From Epiperipatus broadwayi (lineage: Eukaryota > Onychophora > Udeonychophora > Euonychophora > Peripatidae): a DNA stretch of 64,000 nt. The notes beneath the pieces were generated by a model. It was not told the DNA's origin, did no database searches, and saw only the letters and a list, made by a program, of their open reading frames with translations. This document shows, piece after piece, positions 24,786 to 38,256 of the stretch. How positions within the stretch are numbered: position 1 is the first letter of the stretch; the number at the start of each line of letters is the position of its first letter. The stretch spans positions 683,893 to 747,892 of the forward strand of contig JAQFVV010000356.1 of assembly GCA_028023455.1 (NCBI GenBank), given 5' to 3'. A program made the position numbers and the translations under genes.

Positions 24786-24891
24786 TTTTATCTTGATTAT
24801 CCCATCCCCAGACGGTTCACCTATGGGTCTCTTCAGTGAGAGACCCATAGGTCGAAACCGGTCTGGGGATGGGGACAATCCAAGATAAAAA
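24786..24891. ncRNA. 106-bp fold-back built from two opposed hammerhead-like halves
   Basis: The arms run from TTTTTATCTTG to CAAGATAAAAA. On minus (24802-24843) the order is CTGAAGA core, stem II GACC/CATA/GGT, GAA, then CCGTC and TGGGGATGGG. On plus (24837-24871) stem II is complete (GACC/CATA/GGTC), followed by GAAA, the palindrome ACCGGT and C, then TGGGGATGG. The CTGA half is lost on plus and single bases are lost on minus. The two halves together imply an ancestral hammerhead with a tiny palindromic stem III ending in GTC. It lies next to the 5' end of the LINE that follows. Confidence 0.6.
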
Positions 24892-24989
24892 TGATTTGAA
24901 TGCCTTCTCTTGTAGTAGCATTTATCATAAATAAAAAAATTAATTTATAAAAAAAAGCTGAATGACAATGTAAACCCGGAGGATATTCC

Positions 24990-25466
24990 AACACAAATAA
25001 TTGACCAGAATGCAATACTGATTATTCATATAAAAGGATTAAGGCCGAGATGTTTTGCGTGTGGTGAAACCGGACACATCAATCGATTGCAACACCAAAA
25101 TCAACCAGAAAAAACAACCGAGCTCTGAAGATCAACCAACAGAAGCTCACCAACTGGAATCAAACAGTACAAAACAGATAACGAAAACAACTAATAAACA
25201 AGAAAAAATTAATAAAAAAACCACAGATCAACAGCAATTAAATAATAAAAAACTGCACACACATTGCCAGCACCTGAAATTCTGGATTTATTAACAAAAT
25301 CAACCAATAGAATTCAAACCCCCACTGATAAAAAAAACAGAAAGTCACCAACCTCAAGAGGCTCAAATGGAAAAAATAGTGCACAATCTAAGTCAGCCTA
25401 CCAAAGATACTGATGAAAAAGAGATAATAAAAGAACAAATAAACTCACACAGTAATAGTGATCAAG

Positions 25467-25508
<42 letters not shown>

Positions 25509-25820
25509 TATATATATAACACCAAACACCCAATATTAAAAATAATACAACAATGGAAATTATGGAAGCTATCACCCAAATATGCCTCAAATCACCAAAG
25601 CTGACACAGAACAAAGAAGAAGACCAGGCTGCCCACCAAAAAAAAATAGAGGGCCCAAAAAAATCAAATCAGAATCCAACCTTAGCCTTTCTGATCACAA
25701 CAATACAACTACAGTGGAAACAGATGAAGGTCTGGAAATGGAATATGAGAATGAATGGGAAGAAACCCCAGATCAACCCTAATATTTAAATCTCAACCAA
25801 AAAACATACAATTCAAATAA
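24990..25820 (+). pseudogene. LINE ORF1 with CCHC zinc knuckle
   Basis: A segment reading ILIIHIKGLRPRCFACGETG leads into a zinc knuckle at 25051-25090. The Cys, Cys and His are in frame, but a one-base loss moves the last Cys (TGC at 25088-25090) into the next frame. After it the frame (25055-25294) is rich in Gln, Lys, Thr and Asn, followed by further low-complexity frames (25553-25789). A 35-nt poly-T run at 25471-25505 interrupts it. ORF1 proteins of this type bind the element RNA. A relative at 49.77 kb keeps an in-register C-x2-C-x4-H-x4-C spacing, which supports the call. Confidence 0.7.
25471..25519. repeat. poly-T (35) plus (AT)n
   Basis: A homopolymer run of 35 T followed by a short AT repeat, inside the ORF1 remnant. 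Confidence 0.95.
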
Positions 25821-25825
25821 AAATT

Positions 25826-28800
25826 GTGGCAATCAATGTCAGGGGTTTGAACTCAACCTCAAAAATTAATAAGTTAAAACATTGGATCAAGGATATACAA
25901 CCACACTTGCTTACTATACTTGAGACAAAAATTTATGCCGGATCACAAACTGACCCAGCCAAACATTTAAATATGGAAGGTTTCTGTGCATGCCCCAGAG
26001 ACTCTTCCTCTCCCTCAGCTGGCTCTGGACTCATAATTGCTAGAAATTTCCCATTCATGATGTTCAAAATAATTCACATTGACATGAACTTATTAACTGC
26101 AACCTTCAACCAAAAAAGCATAACAATAAATCTGGTTTTTGTACATATGCCTTTACAGGATAAAAAAATAGTTACCATAATTGCAAACATTAATTCAAGG
26201 TTAGTTACAACTTCAAACCCAACTATCTTAATTGGAGATTTTAATTTAAAATATCAGGAATTTACCCAACATTGGCTTCACAGAATAAACATTTCACTAA
26301 TGAGTGGCCAAGGTTTTTTGCCAGATGATGCCATCTCTTTTCACAATAATCGCTTCTCTTCACTTATTGATCTGTGCTTTTATTCTCCAATGCTTCACCA
26401 CCTTATTGAAATAAAACTAACTTCCTCAACTTTTTCTGATCACTCAGCTCAAATAGTCACAATTGACTGTGCCCAAATTCAAATATCACCCTTTCCACTT
26501 ACAAGAACAATAATAGTTTTACTCCCAGAAACAACCCCTGAATTTCTGTTTTCTGAGACCTACATAATGCTAAACAAAATCAAAGATATGACTTTGAACC
26601 TGGTCCAGAAATATCTAGCATTTATGGGAATGTTGTCCTTTAACATCAACCATATAACAAAAAAACAACCTCCACCATCAAGACTTATCTCTGGCAGATC
26701 AGTTACACTAGAGAATAATCATGATTAACCCATCACACTGCACCCAGCAGTATATATTCAAGCTTACACATGCATACAATAAAGCATGTGAAGAACTCAA
26801 AAGCTATCTGAAGATAAAGAAAAGCAAGGTATGCCTAACCAGGCCACACACTTGGACAAGAGATTATATAAGATGGGCACTGGGGAACCAACCAGATCTA
26901 AAAGTGCCAATGGCACTATATACAAATAGTGGAACATATGCAGGACACAATATGATTATGCCAATTTTTGAATATTTTAAAGAGAAATTACAAGAAAAAC
27001 AACCATATAAAATACCACATAATCTGTTTGGCCCACCAGAGACAAAAACCCCATTCACAAAAGATCTATTCACAACAAAACTAAATACTATTCGAAATGC
27101 TTACCATCCAAATAGTCCTGGGGTTCCATTGTTTGTACTAAAGCATCTAAGTAAATTCACAACAGAATATTTGTGTCAGTTAGAAAACCATCTAGTGCAA
27201 CAAATTCAACCCATGGAGGGTGTCTATCCAATAGCCATAGTACCCTATAATAAAAAGACAGCAATTATTCCACCTATTACAGACCTCAGACCAATATCTA
27301 TGGGACCTTTGCCGATCAAAATTATGGAGAAAATTATTAAAGATGAAATTGAACCGTATATAATGCCACTTATCTCCGAAGCACAATATGCAAAGAAAAA
27401 CTCTTCAACAACAGAAGCAGCTTTATTCTTCAAAGCAATTCTAGCAACAGTAAAACAGAGGAAAAATTAGGACCCGTTGTTGTGCAGCTTGACATAGAAG
27501 CTGCATTTGACTCAGTCAATATATACACACTTCTAAAAATGCTAAAAGACACAGAAATTCCTAGAACACATCTATATATAATTGCTAACCCACTTCTGAA
27601 CAGTGAGATCCATATAACTTTAAATGGAAGAAACTCACCATCTTTCACACCCACCAAATCTATATCCCCAAGGATCCCCTCTTAGTTCACTATTGTTTAT
27701 ATTTTACATCAATCCCCTTATTAAAAGCATACAAAATGCATTTACTGGGATTGAGATACCAGACACAACACAGCACACTACATGCATCGCCTATATGGAT
27801 GATGTTACCATATTCCTAACATCAAAAAAATAAATACTGCAACTCCAAAAGATATTACAAGATTATTCACAAAAATATGAATTAACATTTAATCCAGCAA
27901 AAACCACAACCTGGTCACTATACACTGGTAAACCATGTACATCAATTTACAAATCAAAACCAAACTCTTTCCTTGGGTTCCCATTTTATATGGGAATTAC
28001 AGGAATGAGATGCCATATCCAAAATAAACTTAAAGAAGAAGCCACAAAAATTATAAACTCCTTGTCCAAGGCATATCTTTCACTATATTCCAAAGTACAG
28101 TTAATTAACCAGCTTATCACAACCAAAATAACTTACTATGTACCAGTTATTTCATTCTCAAAGGGGTTCATTTCAAAAATTAAAAACATATATAATAAAC
28201 TACTTTGGGCCAGAAAAACAGTAGCAATTTCCACAAAAAAACTTAGCCAACCTCTAATAAAAAATGGACTTGGCTTGCACAACATCAATGTTTTTCATAT
28301 ACAGAAGTTAAGGAACTCAATGATCACAATACTTGCCAAATACCCCAAAATTAACCACTTACTAGAAGTTACTCCAACAGATAGACCACCTCCAAAAGGT
28401 TCCTTTTTCACCAACATTATATACCAATGCAAAACCACAGACAAGATTCCAGAACAGTATTTGCATAAGTATTCATACTGGAATATTTATGGTTTAATAA
28501 ACAGAGAAGCAGATACTAATGTTATACAACCTATGCTAGGAATTAACAACAAGAGACTACTCAAGGAATATAAAAAATGGGCTCTAGAGCCCAAATACTT
28601 TGATTTTATCATGAAAATCAATCTTATTGCCTTGCCAACAACCCACTTTCTTTATCATAAAAGAATGTATATATCTATTGACCCCTTCTGTGGACTCTGC
28701 CATCGAGCAGAAGAGACACTGGACCACTTTATTTATCAATGTGTAGCACTTAACCAAACATGACAGATGATGTGTAACATCTACAGAAAACCGGGTACAA

Positions 28801-28880
28801 TCATTAATCACATAATAGCTGCTTTTCAGAGAAGATCGCATGTGTTCTATATGCGTATTGGTGCACTCGATGTACTTTCT
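25826..28880 (+). pseudogene. LINE ORF2: endonuclease, reverse transcriptase, C-terminal finger
   Basis: First segment 25826-26728: APE-type endonuclease from INVRGLNS through LETKIYAG and ILIGDFNLKY to the TFSDHSAQ block with its catalytic His. A frameshift follows; 26721-27470 carries LRPISMGPLPIKIMEK (RT 1/2). 27482-27650 is in another frame with QLDIEAAFDSV. Then YPQGSPLSSLLF and the catalytic AYMDDVTIF (YMDD) occur before a stop at 27831-27833. The same frame resumes through FLGFPFY and the thumb to 28763. It ends with a C-x2-C-x8-H-x4-C finger at 28689-28742; a TGA just after it probably replaces Trp. There are at least three frameshifts and two or more stops, so it is dead, yet the motifs are well kept, suggesting moderate age. 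Confidence 0.88.
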
Positions 28881-29280
28881 TAATTGGCAATAACACCAGA
28901 TGACACCCAGCTACATTTAGCAACAAACTGCTACACATTCGAAATAAAGATAAAATAATAAACAACCCCCACTTATATGCAGCAACATGGTCATTGTTAA
29001 AACAACCATCAATGCTGTGAATGCTGCAAAGAAAACTATCATACAACTAACATTCAAAGTGACATGCAGACAAAACTAAATAAGCTCCTCAAACTTTAGA
29101 ACTCTGATTATTTTTGCTTTTTTAATTTTTATATTGTTATAGTCCATTAACCACAAAGTGTAACCACTAAATTCATTTATATGTGTTTACCCTAATATTA
29201 TTCATTGTATGTTAAATTTCAAATTTTCTAGATGTAAACTTATGTAAACCATTGAGATCAATAAAGCCTTTATTGAAATG

Positions 29281-31179
<1,899 letters not shown>

Positions 31180-31345
31180 AAACTACAATTAGAGTTTTTT
31201 AGATTTCATTTGAAATAAAAGCATAGGAGATCCAGAAATTAATTAAATTATCCTTATTTTCATAACAAGGGATTGTCTTAATTAATTTCTGAATCCATCC
31301 CCCATGCTTTTATTTTAAGATGAGTCTAAAAAAACCAATTGTTAT
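31180..31345. mobile_element. Small fold-back (MITE-like) element
   Basis: Arms of about 55-60 bp: TTTTTTAGATTTCATTTGAA with AAATAAAAGCATAGGAGATC on the left pairs with GATCCATCCCCCATGCTTTT-like and AAGATGAGTCTAAAAAA sequence on the right. AAATTAATT and AATTAATTT flank a loop of about 30 bp. Imperfect pairing suggests age. A clear TSD was not seen. Confidence 0.5.
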
Positions 31346-31814
31346 TGAAAATAATAATTATTTTTTTGTTTTTTAGTGTATGGTCAATAAAAGCATTTAA
31401 TATAAATAAAATTGTATTTCTATTTATTTTCCATTCTTTTGAAAACTTGTATTTACAAAATATAATGTGATTCATAATATATTTTTTCAACTTTAATGTT
31501 ATAGTACAATCATATTTTATGGTTACTATTTAAAAAAATAAAATATAATAATAAATGTAATATATTTAATATTGTATATTGCAAATTTCATTTGCTTCCT
31601 TTTTTATTATATTTATAGTTTTTATTTTATTTTTTCAGATAATTAAAGATATGTAATTATTCATAATGGTTATACAATATGGTCAAAACATAGAGTTAAA
31701 TTTGTACATATATAATAAATACAAGTTTTTAAAAGGAATGAGTGAAAATTTTATATCTATATGATATTAAATAAATAATTAAATGTATGCTTAGGAGTTT
31801 ATAAAGGCATATGA

Positions 31815-31905
31815 GTGATGGCAGGGGCCAAAACTGGAATCAGTCCAAGGGTATAACCCTTCAGGGTCTGATTCTTTTACTACTGACTAACACAGAGCAT
31901 ATGTA
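31815..31905 (-). mobile_element. tRNA-derived SINE fragment, family 3
   Basis: The minus strand reads GTTAGTCAGTAGTAAAAGAA, ATCAGACCCTGAAG, then CTTGGACTGATTCCAG (B-box-like). It matches 55.49-55.59 kb in the order of blocks (TAGTA/GGTAGA, ATCAGAC.CTGGAG, CTTGGATCAATTTCAG). Confidence 0.5.
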
Positions 31906-33075
31906 ATAATTGTATAAATCTATCACTCATAAAGATTAAACTGAAACCTGTGAATAGAATATACTCCAATATCTTTGGAGCTTAATCCAGTAGGATGTCA
32001 GCATGATATCTTTTTAAACAATTAAAAAAGGAGTATCTAAAGTAATTCTATTTTTTTTATTTATGTAATAATTAAAATAAATTTTGTCATTTATGTATGA
32101 TGTTATTATTATCATTTTTATTTATGTATTGTCAGCTTTATAATATACCATATTTCTTATTTAACCAATGTATAACTATGTTTTTATTGTCATGTTTTGT
32201 TTTTGTTTTTTCATGTTTTAAAGATTTCTCCTTCTTTTCAAGTTAATTTATTTCTTTTATTAAAAAATCTGGTTAAATTTATAGCTCATTATTATTTGTC
32301 TAACACAATATTTTACACTTATTTTTATTTGTTAATCTTAATTCAAAATTTATATCTCTGATTATTTCACCAATCTTCAAATTTCAATGTTTAATTCTAG
32401 TAATACTTTTTACTTATTTTCTGGAGCTAATTCATGTATTTAGTATTCCTCTAAAATAATTATTTACATTTTGAATCTATAAAATGTTTATTTATCTCAG
32501 TTTTAGTATTTTAACTCTTTTTTTCATTGTATACTTTGCTTTTTTTGAACTATTTTGTTTTATCAATAAAATATCTGATGATGTTATATTTACATATTAA
32601 CTATGGTTTGCTTTTACATTAAATTTAAAAGATTTCTTTAGTTTCCTTATTTTTTCCAAACCTAATTGGCATGCATTTTTATCTTTATTTTCATTAGTAA
32701 TATTAACAGTAGGTTTAAAAACTCTTTAACTGATTCTTTTAACTTATTTAAAAGAGTTAATCTTTGTCTAATTTTTGTATTGGTCCACTACTTAAATCTG
32801 AGAACAATATTATTTGTCAGTTTTATTTCCAGTCGGTTTCTATTGTTAAAATATTAATCTAAAATATACAGAATTTTTTTAATTTAGCTTCTAAAAATTG
32901 AAAAATTTTAGATTCAAATTGGTTAAATGTAACGAAAATTTAAAAATAATGTTAATAACTGAAGAAAAATATTTAAAAAATAGCCAATGGTAAAACAAAA
33001 GAATTATATTTCAACCAATACGTGTGTCATTATTCAGTTCTCCAGCTGTCAAAATAATTCTCTTTTTATTTCCAG
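31906..33075. other. No recognisable gene
   Basis: AT-rich spacer without visible motifs. Confidence 0.5.
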
Positions 33076-33730
33076 CATGCTTATTTTTCTTGTAATATGA
33101 AACATTTTTGGAATCAAACTTTAGATTTCGATAAAGTAATGCAAAATCTTATTTATGATTGTAAAAAATTATGATAGATATAATTATTTACTTCAAAATA
33201 TGAAAGCATACTACATTTCATTTTCAGTTCTGAATTTTTCGTTTAGAAATGCCTGATTACGATCTGTAGCGATAATTGTTTTTTATTACCGATTATTTCT
33301 CCGAATGTATTTTTCTTGTAATATTTAAAAATTTTCAAATCAAACTTTATATTTTGATAAAGTAATGCAAAATCTTATTTATGAATGTAAAAAATTATTA
33401 TAGATATAATTATTTACTACAAAATCAATTACAAACGCATAAAACCTTTTATATTTATTTCTGGCTTTGTCATTTAGAAATGCCTATTATGCAAATTACA
33501 GTCATTAGCATGAACCACCTGACTTGAAGACGATGATTTTGTCCATGCTTATTTTTCTTGTAATATTTAACATTTTTGAAATCAAAGTTTATATTTCGAT
33601 AAAGTAATGCAAAATCTTATTTATGAATGTAAAAAATTACAATAAAGATATTTATTTACTTCAAAATCAATTACAAACATGTAGAATTTCTTGGTTTAGT
33701 TTTTGTCTTTGTCATTTAGAAACATCTATA
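33076..33730. repeat. Tandem repeat, three units of about 230 bp
   Basis: Units start at about 33076, 33303 and 33544. Each begins TATTTTTCTTGTAATAT, continues AAAGTAATGCAAAATCTTAT, TATGAATGTAAAAAATTA and ATTTACT.CAAAAT, and closes with TCATTTAGAAATGCCT or a variant. Similarity is high in the first 140 bp and lower in the second part. No coding frame is present. Confidence 0.88.
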
Positions 33731-34594
33731 ACCCAATTTCAAGATTTGGGAGGTATCCAATCAGAGTAAGTGGCAGGTCTAACTACCAATAGCCAGCAAA
33801 GAAACTTGATTTTTTTAAAAAATATATAACACTATATGCAGACATTTTTAGAACTACAATTTTAAATTTTGGATTTCCTATAAATAAGCCTAAAATAAAG
33901 AAACTGTGACCAAAATTGACCAAGAGATGGCGCATGCTACATCCAAAAACCGTAATTTGTATTTTTGTTCCAATTAAATTAGCTATGGGATCTAAACGAA
34001 ATAAACAACTGACTGGTTAATGACTGAATATTCTATTCTGGAACTTTTCTGAAACTCAAATATGGATTCCATTTTTACTAAACTATTAAAATTTTTAATA
34101 AGTATATGTAAGTTTTAAGATAACTGTTATTTTTAGTTAGTTTTTATTAATCTTTAACTATTTGTTTTACTTTGAAATATTTGCACTTTTTATCAAGAAT
34201 TGATATTAATCTAGTTTTCACAGATCGTAAACCATTATAAAAACTAGATTATAATATGTTGTGCATCAACAAAATGCCCATTTTAAGCACTTCTCAGTTT
34301 CTGATTAATATATCTTGGATATATAGTTTTTTAATTGGTCTAACTAGTTGTATACTTTTGGTCATTTTCTGGACAATTATTATATTACTCTAACAATACA
34401 AGTGATGTATTTTCCAAAATAACCTTCCTAATTAAATTATATTAGTGTTAACGAAATGCTAAATCATTCTTAGTTGCTAGAACCAGCAAAATGGTACATC
34501 ACTGAAACATAATAAACAAAGTCAACAATTAGTATTTTATCTTCACCTCCATTATCTTAATCTGCATATGATTCTCCAATAAGTATTATATCCA

Positions 34595-34596
<2 letters not shown>
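33731..34596. other. No recognisable gene
   Basis: AT-rich spacer. No motif was recognised. Confidence 0.5.
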
Positions 34597-34632
<36 letters not shown>

Positions 34633-34672
34633 ATATTATACTTATATATATATATATATATATATATTATTC
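34597..34672. repeat. Two (AT)n tracts
   Basis: Two AT dinucleotide tracts separated by TTCAATATATTATACTT. They can form a cruciform. Confidence 0.9.
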
Positions 34673-34918
34673 TAATGTATTGAAATCAATAGCAGAAAAT
34701 AAATTAGCTCTCTCTCCAATATTGATGGAACAAAAAGAGATCAAAATTTGAGTCTATAATATTAGTCAAGCTTTTAAATCTTGGTCAGATGTCATAGCAA
34801 GCTTTGAAATGTTAGTTGTTCCAATAACCAAAGACAGTGTGTGAAATTGCATATTTCAACCAAAATTTGGAAAGTCAACTGAAAAAACAAAAGCTTTGCA
34901 ATCAACAACATTATTAAT

Positions 34919-36788
34919 ATATATAATAAATTAAGTTTGACATATATATATATATATATTGTGATGATCGCACATACTGCGATCACACATATAGATATTT
35001 AACCTTTTAAATAATATTAAATAGTGTGTTTAAAATACTAGCAAAAGGATTTAAATTTATGAAGAAAGAATGTTTTAATTAATAAAAGAGAGGGAATTAG
35101 AATCGAAAAGATTCTTATCTTTTACCCTCCAAAGTCAAGATTTTGAGAAATAAAAAATAGTTAAAGTTAGAAATATTGAAATTGTACATTGGAAAATTAA
35201 TAGTGATAAAGAAATATAAATGAAAGACCAATTAAAATATGATGTATAAGAAAAAGTAAAGTTTGAAGAGTTTAAATAAGAGTAAAATAGAAATTTAAAA
35301 CATGACCGAAAGATAAGGATCTGGGTCATAAAAGTACACATTTGACAAAACGAAATGCGTGTATGGAGTGTGTCTGAAGTATGACAAAGACAGCAATAAT
35401 TAATGCTTGTAAAAATAAAATAAATAAATAAATAAACATTTTATTAAAAATCTGTTTAATTAAAAGAAAAAAAAGAACTAAATAAATGTACATAGTGCTA
35501 CAAAATTATGTAAAAACAAATCTATATAAATGGCTGAAGGTGCATTCAGAAAAAGAAAGGTGGGAATAAAAGTGAAAACAAAGGATCGAAAGGACAAAGA
35601 ACTGGTGAATTTTAATTAAAAAATTAGATGATTAGAGTTAGAGACTTCTTGTCAAGAGGTTGGTGGAAAGACTGCTACGATAATAAGCAGCCATAGTTGA
35701 GAGAAATGCAAACTTAAGAATCTTTTAAAGTTTAAGAAAAAAACAAACAAGAGAGAACACAGAAACAGAGTGGAAGGACTCCAATGTAATAACGGCTAAT
35801 TAAATGAACAATATATGATTCATAACATCGGTGACTCATCAAGAATGGCTGGCTAAGGGCCGTCATGATCGCTGGCCGATCCAGACTCACTGTGCTCTAA
35901 TGGTTCCCATCTAGATGTAACAACTGCCGATGTAGTGCCTGCCGGAGGGTTCGTTTTGCCTAGTCCTTGATGTCCTAAATGCGGAGGAGTTCCCACAACC
36001 AAAATCTAACCTAAGAGCGACCGTTCCCTGCTAAAGAAGTAAAGAAATTCCACATGGCAGTCAGCAAGACTTCAAGTTAATTCAGAGACTTAATAACCTA
36101 GGTAAATATGTATCTTACATTTTATATTCCCATGTGCACATACCTTTAATTTAGACAATGGCCAAATTCTTCCTTTGAATGATACAGACATTCTTTAACT
36201 TTTTTATATATATACATGGACGGACGATTATAAATGTACAATCATTTATAGGATCTTTTTATTTTGTTTTACTCATAGCATTATAGCATATAATCTGTTT
36301 TTTTGTGTGTGTGTAAATGATTTAAAGTATTTCTTTTATTGTATAATCTATTGTATTAAATATTTATTATTGATTTAAATCTGTTTTGTCTTGTTCTTCG
36401 CCACTCCAAAAAAGTAATATAGTCATAGGGTTTGGGGAAATAATTATTACTCATTTTGAATACTGAATTAACACATGAAGCTGGTGGTGCAGTATTTTGA
36501 TTCCATTAAAATTTTTAAATATCCAAGCGCTATAACTCTGTTCAAATCTTACAGCAGTCGAGAGACAGTTGACCGGGAAAAATAACCTGGGGCTATACCA
36601 GTATAGTTACAGGTTCGGTCAAGTACGGATATAGACTCGTTTATGTCCGTATGTTCTCTTTGCTTGTGGTAGTGGAAAGTGGATGATCTCGAATTTTAAG
36701 AATTCCCCATTATAAGTAAATAAAAGGGAAGTTAAGCTTTCGATCGGCGTGTTTCCGTTACAATATATATATAATAAATTAAGTTTGA
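34919..36788. mobile_element. LTR-like insertion, about 1.8 kb (possible solo LTR)
   Basis: A 22-bp direct repeat (ATATATAATAAATTAAGTTT and GA) occurs at 34919-34940 and 36767-36788. Just inside, sequence at 34960-36762 starts TGTGATGATCGCAC and ends GTGTTTCCGTTACA, that is TG...CA with weak terminal inversion, as in LTRs. An AATAAA at about 36720 lies some 40 bp before the end, suitable for an LTR polyadenylation signal. The part at 35.83-36.05 kb is GC-richer than its surroundings. No gag, pol or primer site was found. Either a solo LTR landed in an (AT)n tract, or another element made a 22-bp TSD. Confidence 0.5.
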
Positions 36789-37750
36789 TGTCTGTATTTT
36801 CTTCAAAGTATAAGTAATATGCAAATCAATATATATATTAAAATACAGTAATATATATATATATGTGTGTGTATGTATTCATGGAAATCAATATTTTTAA
36901 TAAATAGCATCTAAGACAGTATGACTTTAATTAACTAAAAACCACGGACATTTTTTAAGCAGAACGGAAACCTGCAACCAAAGCAAAATGTTTAATTAAA
37001 TTTTAATCCCTGTTGTAGACTAAAGATTTGTTTTTAATGCCGCATGCTGCTCAAGATCAGTGCCAACTTACTGATAATTCTGTTTGTATGAGAAATAATG
37101 TGCTTATAGTACTGACTCTTTAGAGTTATTAAAATTATATTCGCTAAACAGCCAGTTTGATATCTATTAAAATGTCTTCTACATTGATAAAATTAAACTC
37201 ATCTTTTTGCTAAATAATAAACATTTAAAATTTTGTTTAACTTTGTGTACAATTTAAGTAAAAAGATATGAAGTCATATAAGCTTATAAAACAATTCCTT
37301 ATCTGAACTTGATTAACAATGAAAAAAAATTAACCACTATTAAAAACTTTTTCTTTAAAATATGAATGATTAAAACTACATTCATCTGAATGCGTGTGTG
37401 TACATATATATGAAAGAATAGTTATATAATTAATAGATTCTAAAACTATATAATGATAATAATATAAATGAGAGTATTTAAGCACCCTCTATTAGTTCAT
37501 TATTTAAATAAGATATGGTATATAATAGTCATATTCTGAATTGTGAACTACGATAATATAAGACTCACAAGGCAGGTTTCAGAGTAATCAATGTACAATG
37601 CATAATGACAGATATCTTTTTCTATTTATTACAGTTACTTTTTTGCAGTGCTCAGAAGCATGGTTGTTATAATTTAATGTTATATATATATATCAAGCAA
37701 CTTCTTTTGTTTTTCTAATTTATGGTTAATAATGATGAGGCTTGGTATAG
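36789..37750. other. No recognisable gene
   Basis: AT-rich spacer without visible motifs. Confidence 0.5.
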
Positions 37751-37775
37751 CTGATGAAGAGAATTTTCTTGAAAC
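37751..37775 (+). ncRNA. Hammerhead-like PLE motif (isolated)
   Basis: CTGATGA, then AGA/TCT-type stem around GAATTT, then GAAAC. Core and GAAA are intact but stem II is only 3-4 bp and no arms were recognised. It is probably a scrap of a PLE terminal repeat. Confidence 0.4.
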
Positions 37776-38192
37776 TATTCCTGTGAGATTTGTATTATCA
37801 TAATTTACAATATAAACTTTAATTATTATGTAATAATTTATATATTAATTAAGTAATGTTTTTAACGTATAGATCTTGAATTAATTCATGCAATTGCTTA
37901 TTTTAATAACAAGATATCTGATGTTTTAATTGGATCACTTCTGCCATTGTAACATGTTTGATGCAGAGATACTGAAAAGGAAATACTATCTTTGAAACAA
38001 CTACACAGTATGATCTCACCCAAAATGAAACTAGTTGTAATATGGTCAAAACTTTAATAATAATTCACCCAAACGTTAAAAGAATTAAAGAATCTTTATT
38101 ATTGGAAATTTATTATTCTGAAGTTATTAACTTATTTAAAAGTTATTTTAATGCTAAGGATGGATGGGAAGTAAATGGATTTGTGGGTAATG

Positions 38193-38195
<3 letters not shown>
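37776..38195. other. No recognisable gene
   Basis: AT-rich spacer without visible motifs. Confidence 0.5.
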
Positions 38196-38234
<39 letters not shown>

Positions 38235-38256
38235 CATTATATATATATATATATAT
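38196..38256. repeat. (AT)n palindromic tract
   Basis: Two AT runs separated by TTAAACATTAT; TAATGTTTAATAT and ATATTAAACATTA form an inverted pair. It adjoins the RTE 3' end. Confidence 0.9.

Larger units (their letters stand above)
24893..29280 (+). mobile_element. L1/Tx1-like LINE, nearly full length, broken
   Basis: The order is ORF1 with a CCHC knuckle (about 24.99-25.82 kb), ORF2 with endonuclease, RT and a C-terminal finger (25.83-28.88 kb), a 3' UTR and an AATAAAGCCTTTATTG end followed by a TAA repeat. The two-ORF layout, the endonuclease opening with a NVRGLNS-type block and the RT C-terminal LLWARK / GLGLHNI segment fit the L1/Tx1 group better than RTE or CR1. The clade call is from motif memory, without a tree. 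The 5' limit is uncertain; no TSD was found because the 3' end grades into microsatellite. Confidence 0.82.

Noticed and set aside
33076-33730. CRISPR-like array
   Set aside because: Units are about 230 bp and contiguous, without short repeats and unique spacers, and the DNA is animal-like.
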